64,000 nt of DNA, taken from assembly GCA_016648135.1 (NCBI GenBank), contig JADDOH010023632.1, forward strand, positions 62,001 through 126,000, given 5' to 3'. Position 1 is the first letter of the stretch; the number at the start of each line of letters is the position of its first letter. The DNA comes from Agrypnia vestita (Eukaryota > Arthropoda > Insecta > Trichoptera > Phryganeidae). The translations under genes were made by a program, and so were the position numbers. The notes below the pieces were generated by a model that was not told the DNA's origin, ran no database searches, and saw only the letters and a program-made list of their open reading frames with translations. Positions 12,108 to 23,325 of the stretch are shown piece after piece.

Positions 12108-14531
12108 ATCTTATCACAACCGAGGCGGTTACTAGTCGAGCGCGCTATTATCAGTTGTGTCTCACAAATGGAGTCTGTAAAAGTCTTGTCGGTAGATATG
12201 TGAAAAAAGTATCTGACAAATATCAATAGAAAAAAGTATGTTGGCAACAGGAAAGCATATTGTTAAAGCGCATTTAAATGATAAGTTAATAGGTAAGGAG
12301 CGCGAATACCTTTTCTAAACTTGATCCCTAACCGAGCAGAAGTTCAACAAGAAAATGAAACGGAAACGTACATTTCACCTCAGATATAACATTCCTGCAA
12401 AAGATCTAAATGAAAACTTATCTTATTATAATATAATTACGCTAAAAACGTCGCCGTCGTTGGCTTTGTATTGTTGCCAATTTAAAAAAAAACAACATTT
12501 TAGAGTACATTTACAGAGTTTAATAGTACATAAAATACATGCAGATAATACAGATTTATTTATTTATACAGAGTATTCACAAGTTCTCAGTTACAATAAA
12601 TCAACAAAATAATGTAATCTTGAAATATTCAACTTATTGAAAAATATGTTTTATTGCTAATTCAAGATTAATTTTTATTGATTTATGTCACTAAAATATG
12701 AAAAAAGTATTTACAAAGTAAAAAAATACGCATTTATGCAGAAAAAATAAAAAAATACGCATTTATGCACAAAAAAATAAAAATATACTAATTTTCCCTA
12801 AAAAAAGTAGTTACCAACCATTTTTTCGCCTCTGGAACTCATTTTTAATAGAATAACACCTTTTTAAAATTGGTAAAACACGAACATCACACAACCCTTC
12901 AAATGCTATCCGCTTTTACCATCCATTATCCAAAATTACAAAATACCTGGCATGTTAATTAATAATACAAAACATGGTATGTACCATTTAAAATTATTGA
13001 AAAATAATGTATAAGTACATATTATAATAGTCTTCAAATAAAAACAAATATACCATAAATATTCCAATCAAATTAAAAGGCGTGTTAATTTAAGAATGAT
13101 GGCATGAACATGTTATTTATTGAAGATAACATGTTCTTCCCATTAGTAACTGATTTGATTTTTATGAAAAAGTGTAGTTAACATGTTCATCCCTATAATT
13201 TGAACACGTTCTAATTATTTTTAAGTTCTGAAAGAGCGTAGATTATTTAGTTTAGAGGGCTTATTAACTCATTTTTGACAAAAAATTTAGTTAACTTTTT
13301 GCCATGGGGTCTTCAATTGACAACCGCTAAATTAACTTGAACTTCTATTAATAAATACGAAAGCATGTTCGTGTGTTTTAGAAGCAATTGATCAAAATGT
13401 TAATTTTAAAACTCCGCTCCGGCTCGAACAGGCACAGTCCAAACAATTTTTTTACATTCATCTTGAATAGAAATAAACAAAAAATAAAACTTGCTATGCC
13501 ACCCTCAGGGCCCAGCAGCAAGCGATTGTTTAATTGCTAGTTTAATTTAATTGGGCTATTCTCGCATTTTACTTACGACAAAATGTTGCTGTATTATTTT
13601 CGAAACATAATTGCAAGGGTCCTCACTCTTGATTCCCCGCTTTCACACCACACGCAATCCTACTCTCACTCTCCCTGTCTCACCCGCCCTGGAGCTCCTG
13701 CAGTAAGTAGAACATCAGCTTCATGTTCTTCCCGTTGATCGGAATGAATTAAGGACGAACGGAGAATTAGTTTCGTGCGACAACGTATTTGTTAAACTCG
13801 TTCGCGTACATATTCATAAATAATGCTGCATCTAAAAATAAAGCTAGAGCAAAAAATAAATCATTTTACACCACGGTTGGCATTATAGGAATACATAATT
13901 AAATTGGAAAAAATCCAATACCGTACCGTAGGTCAGACATAACAATAATATTTTATATAAAACGCGAGCCAGTCTCGTAATGCGGCAGACAATCGATACA
14001 ACGACTAATGACGTTTGTTAACAAAAAAAAGTTATTAAACTCGTACATTCCATCCAATATAATTAAACTGACAACAACCATTATAAATACATTACGGGCA
14101 CTTGCCAAAATAAAAAAATAAACGCAGCGGTAAGGAATAACAGGAATATATTCCGTGAACAATAAATGCGGCAATTTACTTTGGTCCAGGTACTTGGAAG
14201 GGTAGAAACTGCGCACAGGTCAACGGACTAACGCGAGGTAAAGGTAGGAAGCACAGCCGCGAGATCAAGAGCGAGACAGTTAAACACGCCACCGAGTACC
14301 GGGGGAGGAGTAAGCTTTATTCCGGTTACCCGCCTTTTTACTAATTCAGTGTTCCCGTTGACTACCAAAAGGGATATTTTACTTCCAGAGGGATAGCGGG
14401 GTCGGTGCACTATTTTGGTCACATACTTTACTGCTGTAACCCAAGAAACCTGAACGAACCAAACACCTCGATCGCAGAAAGCAATTCTTCGAAAGAAATG
14501 GCTGTTGCAACGATGGTTATAACACAATTAG

Positions 14532-14785
14532 CATGGAATCGTGTGCGTACGAATGAGATTTTCGATATTTGCATGCGAATATGCACATTTTATCACCTAA
14601 ATATTTTTAAAGAAGAATTAAAGAATTATCTGGGACTTCTAAATACACACATAATAAATTTGGTAACATCGATTAGAGATTATTTTACAGCTAAAGTATC
14701 AAGACAGATAAATGTATGTACGGTTCACAAACCAAATCATGTGCTATCGGGTGTATCAGAAGAAGTAATAGAATTTTTTATTTAA
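14532..14785 (+). CDS. Candidate 3'-terminal coding exon, unidentified
   Basis: A possible acceptor (ATAACACAATTAG) precedes an open frame of about 84 codons ending in TAA at 14783-14785, followed by AT-rich sequence. The peptide has hydrophobic and charged residues in balanced use, with segments such as EIFDICMRICTFYHLNIF and LLNTHIINLVTSIRDYF. I do not recognise a family. It could instead be an old transposon frame. An upstream extension of the same frame to 14405 also exists. Confidence 0.25.
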
Positions 14786-14960
14786 ACAACGATGGCTTTA
14801 ATAACTAATGTTTAGATTATTTAGTGCTCGATTTATTTATTATTTATTAAAGTTTATTGCAAACTGTTAGTTAATATAATGTAGCAAAAATCATTTGGAT
14901 GCAATTTAAACAGGGAGAGGAAGGTCGTAGATATGGAAGAGGACCGATGACTGTACATTT

Positions 14961-15157
14961 TGATGGTCCCTCCGTATACTGTCGAATCTGCAAAAATTTG
15001 ATAGTCGTTTTATTATCTTAAACCACCAGAGTTACTCTATATTTTCAAACGAAAATACTTTTTATTTTAATTGTCCAAAAATATATAGTAAATTGGATTG
15101 TACAAGGTAGAAAAACGAAAAAAAAAATTTGCACATTCGACAGTATATAGGGACCGT
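14961..15157. mobile_element. 197 bp TIR element (family M2)
   Basis: The left end GATGGTCCCTCCGTATACTG, then TCGAATCTGCAAA, pairs with the right end (TTTGCACATTCGACAG, then TATATAGGGACCGTC) over about 32 bp with few mismatches. The interior is AT-rich and non-coding. A decayed relative lies at 6016-6276. No clear target duplication was found at the borders. Confidence 0.8.
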
Positions 15158-15717
15158 CAATTTAGTGTCACCGTGGAACATTTTAAAAACGCCACCAGGG
15201 TAGCAACTTTACACTTTTCATTTCAAAAGATACATTAACATCACGTAATATTCCTGCGAGACAAAAGTATGAATATGTTCCGTTCGGCTAGGCCAAAATT
15301 TGTAAATATCACCCAAACACGTGTACGGGCGGTGTGATCCGACATTGAGATACCTTCTTAACACATAAACCAGTTTGCAAATATGCATGGAGCGGCATTG
15401 AGACGAAAATAAAAGCACTATTTTTACTTAATCGAATTGGTCAATGCGAACGGAAAATATTCAAAGTTGGCAACCGCTCTCGGTGCGGTCACAGAACTGC
15501 TGTACACAATGCAAGAACTTGCCAATTTTTCAAATTGTCGCTTGCTGGCAAAAAAAATATACATCTGACCCGATTCACGGACCAGCTCGACCAAACCAAG
15601 GGAATACAAATAGTTCCGGTATTTCTAATATATTATTTTGAAAAAATTACGCCGTTTTCCTCCATCTCGATTGCCCATACCAAAAGGCCCATGCCCTGTT
15701 GAACCTATTGCCTTCAG
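15158..15717. other. No supported gene
   Basis: A 61-codon minus-strand frame (15424-15609) is open and slightly GC-richer than its surroundings but has no recognisable domain or clear splice signals. I do not call it. Confidence 0.35.
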
Positions 15718-15880
15718 ATTTTAATTTTATTTCTAAAGCTGGTCTTCAATCAAAAATAAACAGAAATACTCCTCAGACATTGAGACAACTTCCTTATTTC
15801 GACGATCAATGGATTTGTCATCAAAGAAAAGTATGTACACGCTGCGATGTGAGCCGAGGGCAATGCCATTGTATCGACAG
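15718..15880 (+). CDS. Candidate internal coding exon, Cys-rich
   Basis: Acceptor CCTATTGCCTTCAG at 15704-15717 and donor CAG|GTAATT at 15881 bound a 163 nt open segment. Its frame contains LPYFDDQWICHQRKVCTR followed by CDVSRGQCHCID, with cysteines at C-x5-C-x2-C-x6-C-x-C spacing. Good borders and compact Cys spacing suggest a real exon of a secreted or zinc-binding protein. No neighbouring exon could be identified. Confidence 0.35.
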
Positions 15881-16912
15881 GTAATTAATACTTGGCCGGG
15901 CAGCTACTTTTGAGGATTCATCAGCCGTACGTGGAGTCGGTTCACTCGAGAAGTCCTATTAAACATATGATTAACACTAGTTGCCATGGAGTAGATACAC
16001 ATGCGCCATATGCGAACATTCATTAAAGCTCCCTTTTCATTATCGATGATGCCCTTTCGAATTTGTTAAATCGGTTAAACTGCAAGTTATCGTTTGATCA
16101 TCTAATAAATGGGATGCCGGAAATACCTATAATGTATTTAAATTCGATTTCGCCCTCAATCCCGGTAGGACTGCGTGATATTAATACAATACAAATTTCT
16201 AAAGGTCAGATGTTATCATTGTAATGGGAAATTATCTTAAGGGACAACCGACTGGATTCTGTCATATAAAATAAACTGGAATAATGCACAAAGTGTTTAA
16301 TTTAAACGCTCTTTGCGAAATGAATTGCGGAAGCATGTTTTAATAAAGGCGAATTCTTTAATACGCATGTTCAACTTACTTTATTTTTTATGCAACTTAC
16401 ACTTATAAATAGCTTTTAATTCAGAATATTTTGAGTTTGTTCAAATCTTTCAGAACAGTGCTGGCTAGTGTAATGCAAGTATTCGGATGAATTTCATTAC
16501 ACACAATAAAGTATATTGCTCTCAAAATTCCGTGAAAAATCAATGTAGATTTTCTCATTAGCGACATCTGTGGGGATTTAGGGGAATGAAAATGGCTTTG
16601 TACAGGCCGCATGGAAAAGGTGCTTATTACTCATATATGAAAGCTTTCCACGCAATTTGAACATATATACAACTTCCAAAAAATGAATAAGCATGGTATA
16701 TTCTATCATGGGTGGAAATGACGAATGTTACAATTGTGTAAAGTGATCACTTAAGCCAACCATAAAAAGATAGGTCATAAATCCTATTACACCGAAATGA
16801 CTTCTATACCTACTTTCCCATAATTAATACAGTTTCGTCTCTGTGAGATATCTATAATATACATTAATAGCTTTTAACTTTGCCGGGTCATTTGAAATAC
16901 ATGTTGGGTAAT
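15881..16912. other. No gene seen
   Basis: AT-rich, no long frames or recognised repeats. Confidence 0.4.
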
Positions 16913-17636
16913 CGGCCGTATTCTGAAATAAACAATATTGCTTGACAGTTATTTTATAACATTGTAGTGCCGCCAATTTTGACGACTTAAGTTTGACAGG
17001 TGTGAACTTAATGAATTCAGAAAGCTCTAAAATGTAAACATGTTAATCGATTGATTGACAATTGATGGCAGGATGAAGCTGAATAGGGATTTTCATTCTT
17101 ACAATACAAGAGGAAGCGACAACATAAGACTACCGAAGAAAAAGAAAAATATCTCACAAAATTGTACGATGTACAAAAGTCTAAAATAGTCTGCCAAAGG
17201 AAATTCAAAACACGGCGAATATAAGGAGGTTTAAACAGGAGAGCGAAAATTTAATTGTAAAAATGACTACATAGAATGCAATATTTTTAAGTGAAATCAT
17301 GTATTAGCCCACACAACATTATGTGTGGGACTAAATAATTAAGATAAATACATAAATAAAATTAATTAATGAGACTTACAGATAAGGTCGATGCATCGGC
17401 GGAAAAGTACCAGGCTGATGCGGCGTAATGGTAACATACCTGCCCGGAAAGCTAGGTGATCTGGGTTCGAATCCCGGTAGTAGCCAAAATATTTTTTCTT
17501 TGATTTGATTTTTCTGCACGTCATTCTAATTGATTGAATTCATTAATTTCAAACCTGTCAAACTTACAATATGTTATACGATAACTGTTAAGATACAGAA
17601 ATAGCGATATTGCTTAATTCGGAATAAGGCCGAACA
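16913..17636. mobile_element. Fold-back element with ~105 bp terminal inverted repeats (family F1)
   Basis: The left arm (about 16913-17015) and right arm (about 17532-17636) are diverged reverse complements. Shared blocks include CGGCCxTATTCxGAA, CAATATxGCT, TAAGTTTGACAGGT and TTAATGAATTCA. A third, solo arm of the same family is at 21995-22115. The middle carries a tRNA-like segment (17413-17485). It looks like a non-autonomous DNA element with long TIRs. The superfamily cannot be decided. Confidence 0.75.
17413..17485 (+). mobile_element. tRNA-like segment (SINE head or tRNA pseudogene)
   Basis: GGCTGAT at the start can pair with AGTAGCC at the end with one mismatch. The T arm is excellent (CTGGG TTCGAAT CCCGG, containing a B box), and GCGTAATGGTAA resembles an A box. 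The anticodon stem ACCTG/TAGGT leaves a 10 nt loop, so it would not make a normal tRNA. T-runs follow at about 17492. It lies inside fold-back element F1, just before its right arm. Confidence 0.6.
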
Positions 17637-18273
17637 TTTATAGAATTTAATTAAATCGTATGTACCTAAATACGGGTCGCTTAAGCAACGAAACCCATCA
17701 ACTTATCGGGTACAGCTTTTGCTAATGATTCGATCCAACTTAGCATAAATTAGATGTTTATATCATATTGATGTAAAATATCTTTGTATCGGCGTTCTGC
17801 CATTAGCTGTAAACTAACAGTAAAAAACCAAACAAAATCGCGACACAAAACGCACGATGGACAACTGGCAAATCGCCATTTATTTTCATTGCGTATTATG
17901 AGTGATCAGTGGCTTTTCTTCTCTCATTTTTTTGTCCAAGAACCGTTCAACGTTCGGGGTCGCTCGGCCCAGAGCCGTATCGTGAAAGTGCGGACAATGA
18001 TCAAAATAGTCCGTGACGACAGAAATAGCCTTCGGTCGTCAGCGTACAGCCACCGGACCAGAGAGAAGAGACGGGCTTTCTCTGTGACCTTTGAAAGGCG
18101 AGCACGGACACGCGGCACGGCAGGACGGAACAGGCGGATCCGAGCCGGCGAGGGCCAGAGCGGACGATGAAGAAACGCGTCCAATTATTGCGGCAGCCGT
18201 GGCGGGGCCCGCGAGAGATGGCGACACCTCGGTGCGGAATATATGTAATTCATTATGTAGATCTCGGCTTTAA
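17637..18273. other. GC-richer patch, no gene called
   Basis: The 17930-18240 segment is much GC-richer than its surroundings, with frames open on several strands (for example 18091-18273 +). The overlapping frames and lack of domains point to base composition rather than coding. It could be a 5' UTR or regulatory exon of a gene outside view. TTAA at 18270-18273 is the left target site of the next element. Confidence 0.35.
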
Positions 18274-19140
18274 GGGGTTACACACAGTTAGGATTTTCAA
18301 AAAATCGATTTTTTTATTTCACTTTCGTAATTTAGACATATTTAAGTAAACACAGAAAAAATTTCAAGTAAATCCGGCGATTATTTTCAAAGTTACACGA
18401 ATATTTGTAATCACGTATCGGAGCGTTTGCGAGGCCGGAGCGCCAGCGCTCACCTACAGCGCTGTCCCATTTATTTTTACCTACCTGTTGTAAACGCTAT
18501 AACTTTTATTTATCTGTCCATTGTAAATGTTCCCTTTTAATGTATTCGGATGGCTAAAGTGAAAGTATGGCCCTGGAATAGACGACTCGATGTAAGTTGA
18601 AAAAAAAAGTTTTTTTCTCTATGTAAAGCGCTTTTGAAACTTTAAAGGCGTTTTTCTCAAAACTGTCTTTTTAAGATCGGTGACAAAGATTTCTCGGAAA
18701 CGGCTTAACCGATCAGTCTCAAATTTTAACACAATCTTCTTAAGTATATTCTTTAGTAATTAACCGAAGGTTTTTTCTCGCCGATAAATATTTTTTTTAT
18801 ATAAAACAATTTAAGGCCGAAATATTATCAAAAAAATTTATTTAACTTATTCGATTAATTACAAGACTATACATTACTTTGACGAAACCCGTTTGGTTTT
18901 TTCATTTTAGACGATCCAGTCCAGAGATATCGTTGTCACCGCAAGATGCCTTTTTGAGAGGAGCTCCTGGAGATGAGTTATAGCAGCTTTAAAAATTATT
19001 ATTTTACAAATACAAAAATGTTAAAATACAATTAAAAGTAACCATAATATGTGTACAAATTTTCACATTAATAAATTTAAAAGTCTTCTCAGAAAAAAAT
19101 CTTGAAAAATCGCTTTAATGGACTGACTGTATATAACCCC
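18274..19140. mobile_element. 867 bp TIR element inserted at TTAA
   Basis: TTAA occurs on both sides (18270-18273 and 19141-19144). Termini are GGGGTTACACACAGT on the left and its near reverse complement (ACTGTATATAACCCC) on the right, with pairing continuing imperfectly through a GATTTT block. TTAA duplication is a trait of piggyBac and Kolobok/ISL2EU transposons. The GGGG-start does not look like the piggyBac at 42182. No transposase frame remains, so it is non-autonomous. Confidence 0.8.
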
Positions 19141-19462
19141 TTAATTCACCCGTGGACTCGGATCCAAAAACTGCTTAGTAGTACGTATTTACTAAAACGC
19201 GCCGCAATCATATGAGCGGGTTGGAAACAAATGCCAAAGCATGACATAATCGAGAAGTAAAAGTTCTCTTTCACCTTGGTGGCGGCGACTCGGCTGTAAA
19301 GTCGGGTGTGATTCGGCAAAATACATTAAAATCCATTAATTCCTCGATCAACTGCTGACTCTAATTTGAAAGTGCTTTACGTTGCATGTCGCTTGAATCA
19401 GGTAAGGCCAATGTCAAGTGGGCGGGCAATAGAGTGTAGACAGACCCCTTTCCATTTACTTA

Positions 19463-19628
19463 AGGTACTGATACACACGCTTATTAGTGGCACGTGAGCA
19501 CGCGCAGTATTGACCTTCTTTAGGCCTTGCTTATTAGTGGCTGTGTAAACGCACATTACTAGTAATAAGCATGCTCATTAGTGGCATGCTCATTAGCATG
19601 CCACTAATAAGCATGTGTACCTGTACCT
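19463..19628. mobile_element. 166 bp palindromic MITE with TTA duplication (family M3)
   Basis: The left end AGGTACTGATACACACGCTT, then ATTAGTGGCA, is the near reverse complement of the right end (TGCCACTAATAAGCATGTGT, then ACCTGTACCT). TTA flanks both sides (19460-19462, 19629-19631), the target duplication of PIF/Harbinger elements. The word GCTTATTAGTGGC or its complement recurs inside. A related, longer one-sided copy starts at 38441, also just after TTA. Confidence 0.85.
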
Positions 19629-19654
19629 TTACATATTAATTCACACACACACAC

Positions 19655-20106
19655 CCCGTGCATCTTTTAATAAGATGAAAAGTCTACTCTGTAATGACGA
19701 CTTAAACTTGAAGCTCAGACAGAGGTTGACCAAATGCTATGTATGGTCAGATCTGTGTTTACGGTGTTGAAGCATGGACGCTGAAGGTGAATACTCTAAA
19801 TCGCCTAGAGGCGTTCGAAATGTGGATACATCGTAAAATGTTAAGGATATCCTGGACTGACATGACTAGTAATGTTGAAGTTTTACGTAGAGCAAATACA
19901 AACAGGCAGTTACTCAACACAGCAAAGCTCCGTAAAATTTCATACTTTGGTTATATAATGAGAGGCGAAAAGTACTCGTCACGAAGGGGAAGATTGAGGG
20001 TCGCAGAGGGGCCGGGAGAAGGCGGCATTCCTGGCTTGGAATCATCCGAGAATGGACCGGGATAAGAAGCGTGGAAGAGCTGTTGAAGAGGGCACATGAA
20101 GAATAA
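19655..20106 (+). mobile_element. LINE remnant, ORF2 C-terminal region, two frameshifts
   Basis: Three frames together give a recognisable LINE tail. The first has MKSLLCNDDLNLKLRQRL then TKCYVWS. The second (from about 19745) has VYGVEAWTL, RLEAFEMWIHRKMLRISW and KLRKISYFGYIMRGEKY. The third (19987-20106) has GKIEGRRGAGRRRHSWL, IIREWTG and ends VEELLKRAHEE-stop. The order (CYV-S-LYG-E-WTL, LEAFEMW--R-MLRI-W, LRYFGHIMR, G-I-G-RG-GR) is that of retrotransposon endonuclease/RT proteins. Confidence 0.85.
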
Positions 20107-20679
20107 CAGACATTAATTCGATTGTCTTACCGAATTCGTACTAATGACTGATGTTTTCTCAAAAGATTACTTCCATATTAGGCTATAAAAATTATAAATT
20201 TGTATTACCATTATAACCTAAAAACTGTAACCAACGCAACGGTACGCGCAATTTTCTTAAATATTATCTTGCAATACCACGCGTTTTCGCAGAACGACTT
20301 CTCCCATTTCTGGCAACTCCGTCAGCTAATATGACAGCATCGTGACGTCATACTCCCGCAGTCAACGAGCTGCACATCAGAATAATATGCGCGCCCGCCA
20401 CAGAGAGCGGAGACAGACTCGGCTCCGAGAATATTTGATACCGCTTTCGTTGCAAGGCGGGTCCGTAATTTTTCGCAAAGCGAAATTCTCGCACGCCGCT
20501 AGACAACTCGGACGGATCACGCACGGGCCTCGATCCAACAGCTGGCGTTTCTCAAACAATGTCCATCCGCAGCCAAGTGGCTACGTACAAGCTCGAAACA
20601 AGCCAATAATTCCGATAGGTAAACATCAGCTGATTCGCCCTGCGGCTTAGGCGATCGCCAAACAATACCCCAAGTTAAA
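20107..20679. other. GC-richer patch with possible regulatory site
   Basis: The 20340-20650 segment is GC-rich with frames open on both strands and no domain. A perfect CRE palindrome TGACGTCA lies at 20343-20350. A donor-like GATAG|GTAAAC is at about 20619. This could be a first, untranslated exon. Not called as a gene. Confidence 0.3.
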
Positions 20680-21104
20680 ATAGGCGTGATGACAGTATTA
20701 AAGAATAAGTGATTTTAGAGAAGAAAATATTTTGAAAGGATTCTGAAAATGATCCAGTTTTAATATACACATTGAGATTAATAACATTTTCAAAAAAATA
20801 AAAGTATAAAATGGTGCACGGTGCCATTTTAACTGAAACACCGGTCAGAGCGAATGGCATCACGCCTCAGTACCGTGTCTTTGAACCGTTGCCATAGACA
20901 CAATGCAATGTTTACTGAGGCTTGACGTCACGTAGACGAAATGACAGCTGCGGGCGTTTTTGCGCGAAATTAAAAATGTGTAGATGAGAATGCAATTATT
21001 TGCGTAAAAACTTAGTTTGTTACTGAAATAATGTTATTTTCGGTAATAGTAGTCGTGTACCCACAATATAGAATGTTAGTTTCAAAATCTGTCATCATGC
21101 CTAT
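20680..21104. mobile_element. 425 bp element with 16 bp TIRs (family M4)
   Basis: Ends ATAGGCGTGATGACAG (20680-20695) and CTGTCATCATGCCTAT (21089-21104) are reverse complements with one mismatch. A second partial copy of the left 60 bp lies at 46109-46172, where it is cut by MITE copy C. A further inner match GGCATCACGCC at 20855 allows a shorter 190 bp alternative. Non-coding. A CRE palindrome TGACGTCA sits at 20923-20930. Confidence 0.65.
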
Positions 21105-21179
21105 CATCAGACGGAGACGGAATTTCAGTAGATGGCCGTGACCTCCGACGCCCGATCCGCAATCTCGGCTGAAATACTA

Positions 21180-21742
21180 CTGTGTTCAAAAAATATCGAA
21201 CTTTTGGAAACAGCAGACTGGAACTTCAGAAACACTTTTATTCACACATCATACTTATAATTTCTCTTAAAGTGGTCTCTTATTGGTACCTAACGCACAC
21301 GCTTCCCAGCAGTCTCGCCATTGTTGGAGTCACTTCTGGAACGCACCTTTTGGAGTGGTGTTCAGCTGGGCCGTCGTGTTCCGCATTTCCTCTTGATTCA
21401 AATCCGGTCTCTATCAGCGGCATTCTTAGCTCAGAGAATAGACAAAAATCACAGCCTGACAAACCAATGTGTTTGGCCAAGAACGAATGGAGCTGCTCCA
21501 TCGATAGCAGCAAGAATTTTGCGGACACTCTTCAAGCGAGACGATGGTCCTGCATGATCAAAGTCCGCAACCACATTGTTGTCGGCTTGTCGAGGGACGC
21601 GGATCGCTGTCCAGTGGTGCGGCCACCCTTTTATTCCATTGTATCGTCCCCAAAAGCCTGTTGGATCTTGCGAATGGGTATGGCCAAGCTTTTGGCAAAA
21701 TTTAATGCAAAATCGTTTTTATTTTTGGAATACAAACGATGA
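21180..21742 (-). mobile_element. mariner-like transposon remnant, internally deleted
   Basis: On the minus strand the frame opens with NFAKSLAIPIRKIQQAFGDD, the N-terminal helix-turn-helix of mariner transposases, then VRTLIMQDHRL and RVSAKF. After a large deletion follow FLAKH, CDFCLFSELRMPL and TGFESRG. A neighbouring frame has EMRNTTAQLNTTPKGAFQK, then LQQWRDCWEACA. Stops and frameshifts interrupt it, and the DDD catalytic core is missing. The downstream TIR end CTGTGTTCAAAAAATATCG begins at 21180 after TA. No matching TIR was found beyond 21742. The long plus-strand frame over this region is a shadow. Confidence 0.85.
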
Positions 21743-21994
21743 TAGATAATGTAATAATCAATATTCTATTACGTATAAAGAAAACTTTAAGATAAAAATT
21801 ATCTGTCACCATTCACTTATACAGTCCCACCCTTTTAAAAACAGGCAAAATGATCGAAAATTAATATTCTTCTAACTAGCGTTTGGAAAACAACAAATTT
21901 GACTTCGCGATATACAATAATTAAGTATGCAAAAAAAATAAGTGCATTCCTTTTAATGCATAATTTATAACGTTTATTTACGTTTTAGAGTTTT

Positions 21995-22115
21995 CCGATC
22001 GATTGAATTCGTTAATTTCAAACCTGTCAAACTTAAAACGTCAGAATTGACGGCATTACGCGTAATACAAGATACCGAAATAGCAATATTGCTATTTTCA
22101 GAATACGGTCGATTA
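21995..22115. repeat. Solo arm of fold-back family F1
   Basis: Same orientation and block order as the right arm of 16913-17636: GATTGAATTCxTTAATTTCA, then AACCTGTCAAACTTA, ATACCGAAATAGC and TTCAGAATACGG. No second arm was recognised nearby. Confidence 0.7.
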
Positions 22116-22215
22116 TCCCCAAATCAAAATCTCGACACACATTTGCCTGATCGTGTCTTACTTCGTGAAATTAACATAATACAAGAAATTCTGGCGGTAT
22201 ATTAATTTCATTCAA

Positions 22216-22383
22216 GGCCCGAATTCAGGGACAATACTCAGATGTTTTAAAGGTTAAGGTACGCCTTAAAAGTGTTATTTAACTTTTTTTCTTTATTTAA
22301 CTTTATTTCGCACTGAAAATTACGCTTTCAAGGCGTACCTTACTTAACCTTTAAATCGCTAAGTGCTGACTCTGAATTCGGGT
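22216..22383. mobile_element. 168 bp near-complete fold-back (family F2)
   Basis: Both halves pair almost end to end: GGCCCGAATTCAGGGACAA at the left and CTGACTCTGAATTCGGGTC at the right, with an inner stem around AGGTTAAGGTACGCCTT. The relative at 62020-62104 keeps both ends but has lost the middle. Non-coding MITE-like hairpin. Confidence 0.8.
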
Positions 22384-22779
22384 CTAAGCAGATAGCCAGT
22401 GACTATGTAAGAATACACTGTATACAAAACGGAATCGCTTCAGTACCTTCCGCGACTTTGACTCGGGCACGGCGGGATAGGAGGGGGAGGGGGGGGGGGG
22501 GCACGGTCCCGTGACCGCCGGACACCTCGTGCCCCGCCAGCTCGTGGCGCGCGTCCAGGGGACGGAAGTAAACACGGAACCTCCCGCGCTGGAGCGACTA
22601 TTCACCTGACCACCGCTCGGCTCCATCGGCCGCTCACCTCGTCCAGGGGGAAAGAGCAAAACCGCCACGATTCAACTGCCGAAAATAAAAATTTACTATC
22701 TGCCAATAATGGCGGTTCTGCGATTGATAATTGCTCCTAAAAACACGTCTGTGCGTTACTGGCTACAAAATCAGTTACA
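22384..22779. other. GC-rich island with possible coding strand
   Basis: 22440-22680 is strongly GC-rich with a G11-12 run near 22489. On the minus strand a short stretch bounded by CGCTCCAG and GAG|GTGTCC (about 22528-22590) reads RGRFRVYFRPLDARHELAG, which looks protein-like. The evidence is too thin to call an exon. Confidence 0.25.
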
Positions 22780-23325
22780 AATATGCTTATAATATGTTGG
22801 ACAGTCCTGACCTTGTAGCGTGTATCAATTATAATATCCCGTCCTTACATAGAACTCGACAAATTGTCACATTTCATTGCCGAAATTCCAGAACGAATTA
22901 CCAGTCAAATGCCGTAATTAGCAGAATATTAAAGACTGGTAATGAATTTGGTTATATGGTTGATGTTTTCAATGACAGTCTAGTGAAAATAAAGTTTATA
23001 CTTAAAGAGACAATACTATTTCATTATTAACCGCTGTTAATATATGCATACAATGATGTGTAATATATATTTTTCATATACATTACTGCTCTGTATTTAA
23101 TATTTTAATTTTTAATTTTTATACACATATTTTAATGCTTATAGCTGATACTTTCACTGCTTATACCTTTTATTGCCTATACATGTACCTACTTTATATT
23201 CATACATTTTATATTTTACTGCTTGCTTCTGATATTGTTTAATGTATAATATTCTTTTTGAACTTAATGTAATATTTTTTATGTAAAAGCCTGTAATGGG
23301 CGTATATAAGTAAATAAATAAATCT
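22780..23325 (+). mobile_element. LINE 3' end (ORF2 tail plus 3' UTR)
   Basis: The frame gives LDSPDLVACINYNIPS, then RTRQIVTFHCRNSRTNYQSN and AVISRILKTGNEF, the C-terminal block of Jockey/CR1-type ORF2 proteins (R-R---F--P--RT-----N--I-R). It stops at 23028-23030. The AT-rich 3' UTR ends with GTAATGGGCGTATATAAGT followed by repeats of AAATA, a terminus resembling the one at 37610-37650 (CATAAGGGCGTTAAAT). Confidence 0.75.

Larger units (their letters stand above)
10159..14400. other. Gene-poor AT-rich stretch
   Basis: No frame with a recognisable domain. Minor structures: two strong hairpins at 11966-12107 (listed separately), two direct copies of AATACGCATTTATGCA at 12724-12770, and an 11 bp inverted repeat GAACATGTTAT / ATAACATGTTC near 13106-13136. 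Confidence 0.4.

Noticed and set aside
14228..14527. 99-codon minus-strand frame
   Set aside because: No domain and antisense to the start of a plus-strand frame; neither is strongly supported.
17924..18184. Minus-strand frame containing LYADD, resembling a reverse-transcriptase catalytic motif
   Set aside because: No other RT motif precedes or follows it, and the segment is a GC-rich patch open in several frames. Taken as coincidence.
21182..21742. 186-codon plus-strand open frame, the longest in the window
   Set aside because: It is antisense to a clear mariner transposase relic whose motifs read on the minus strand.
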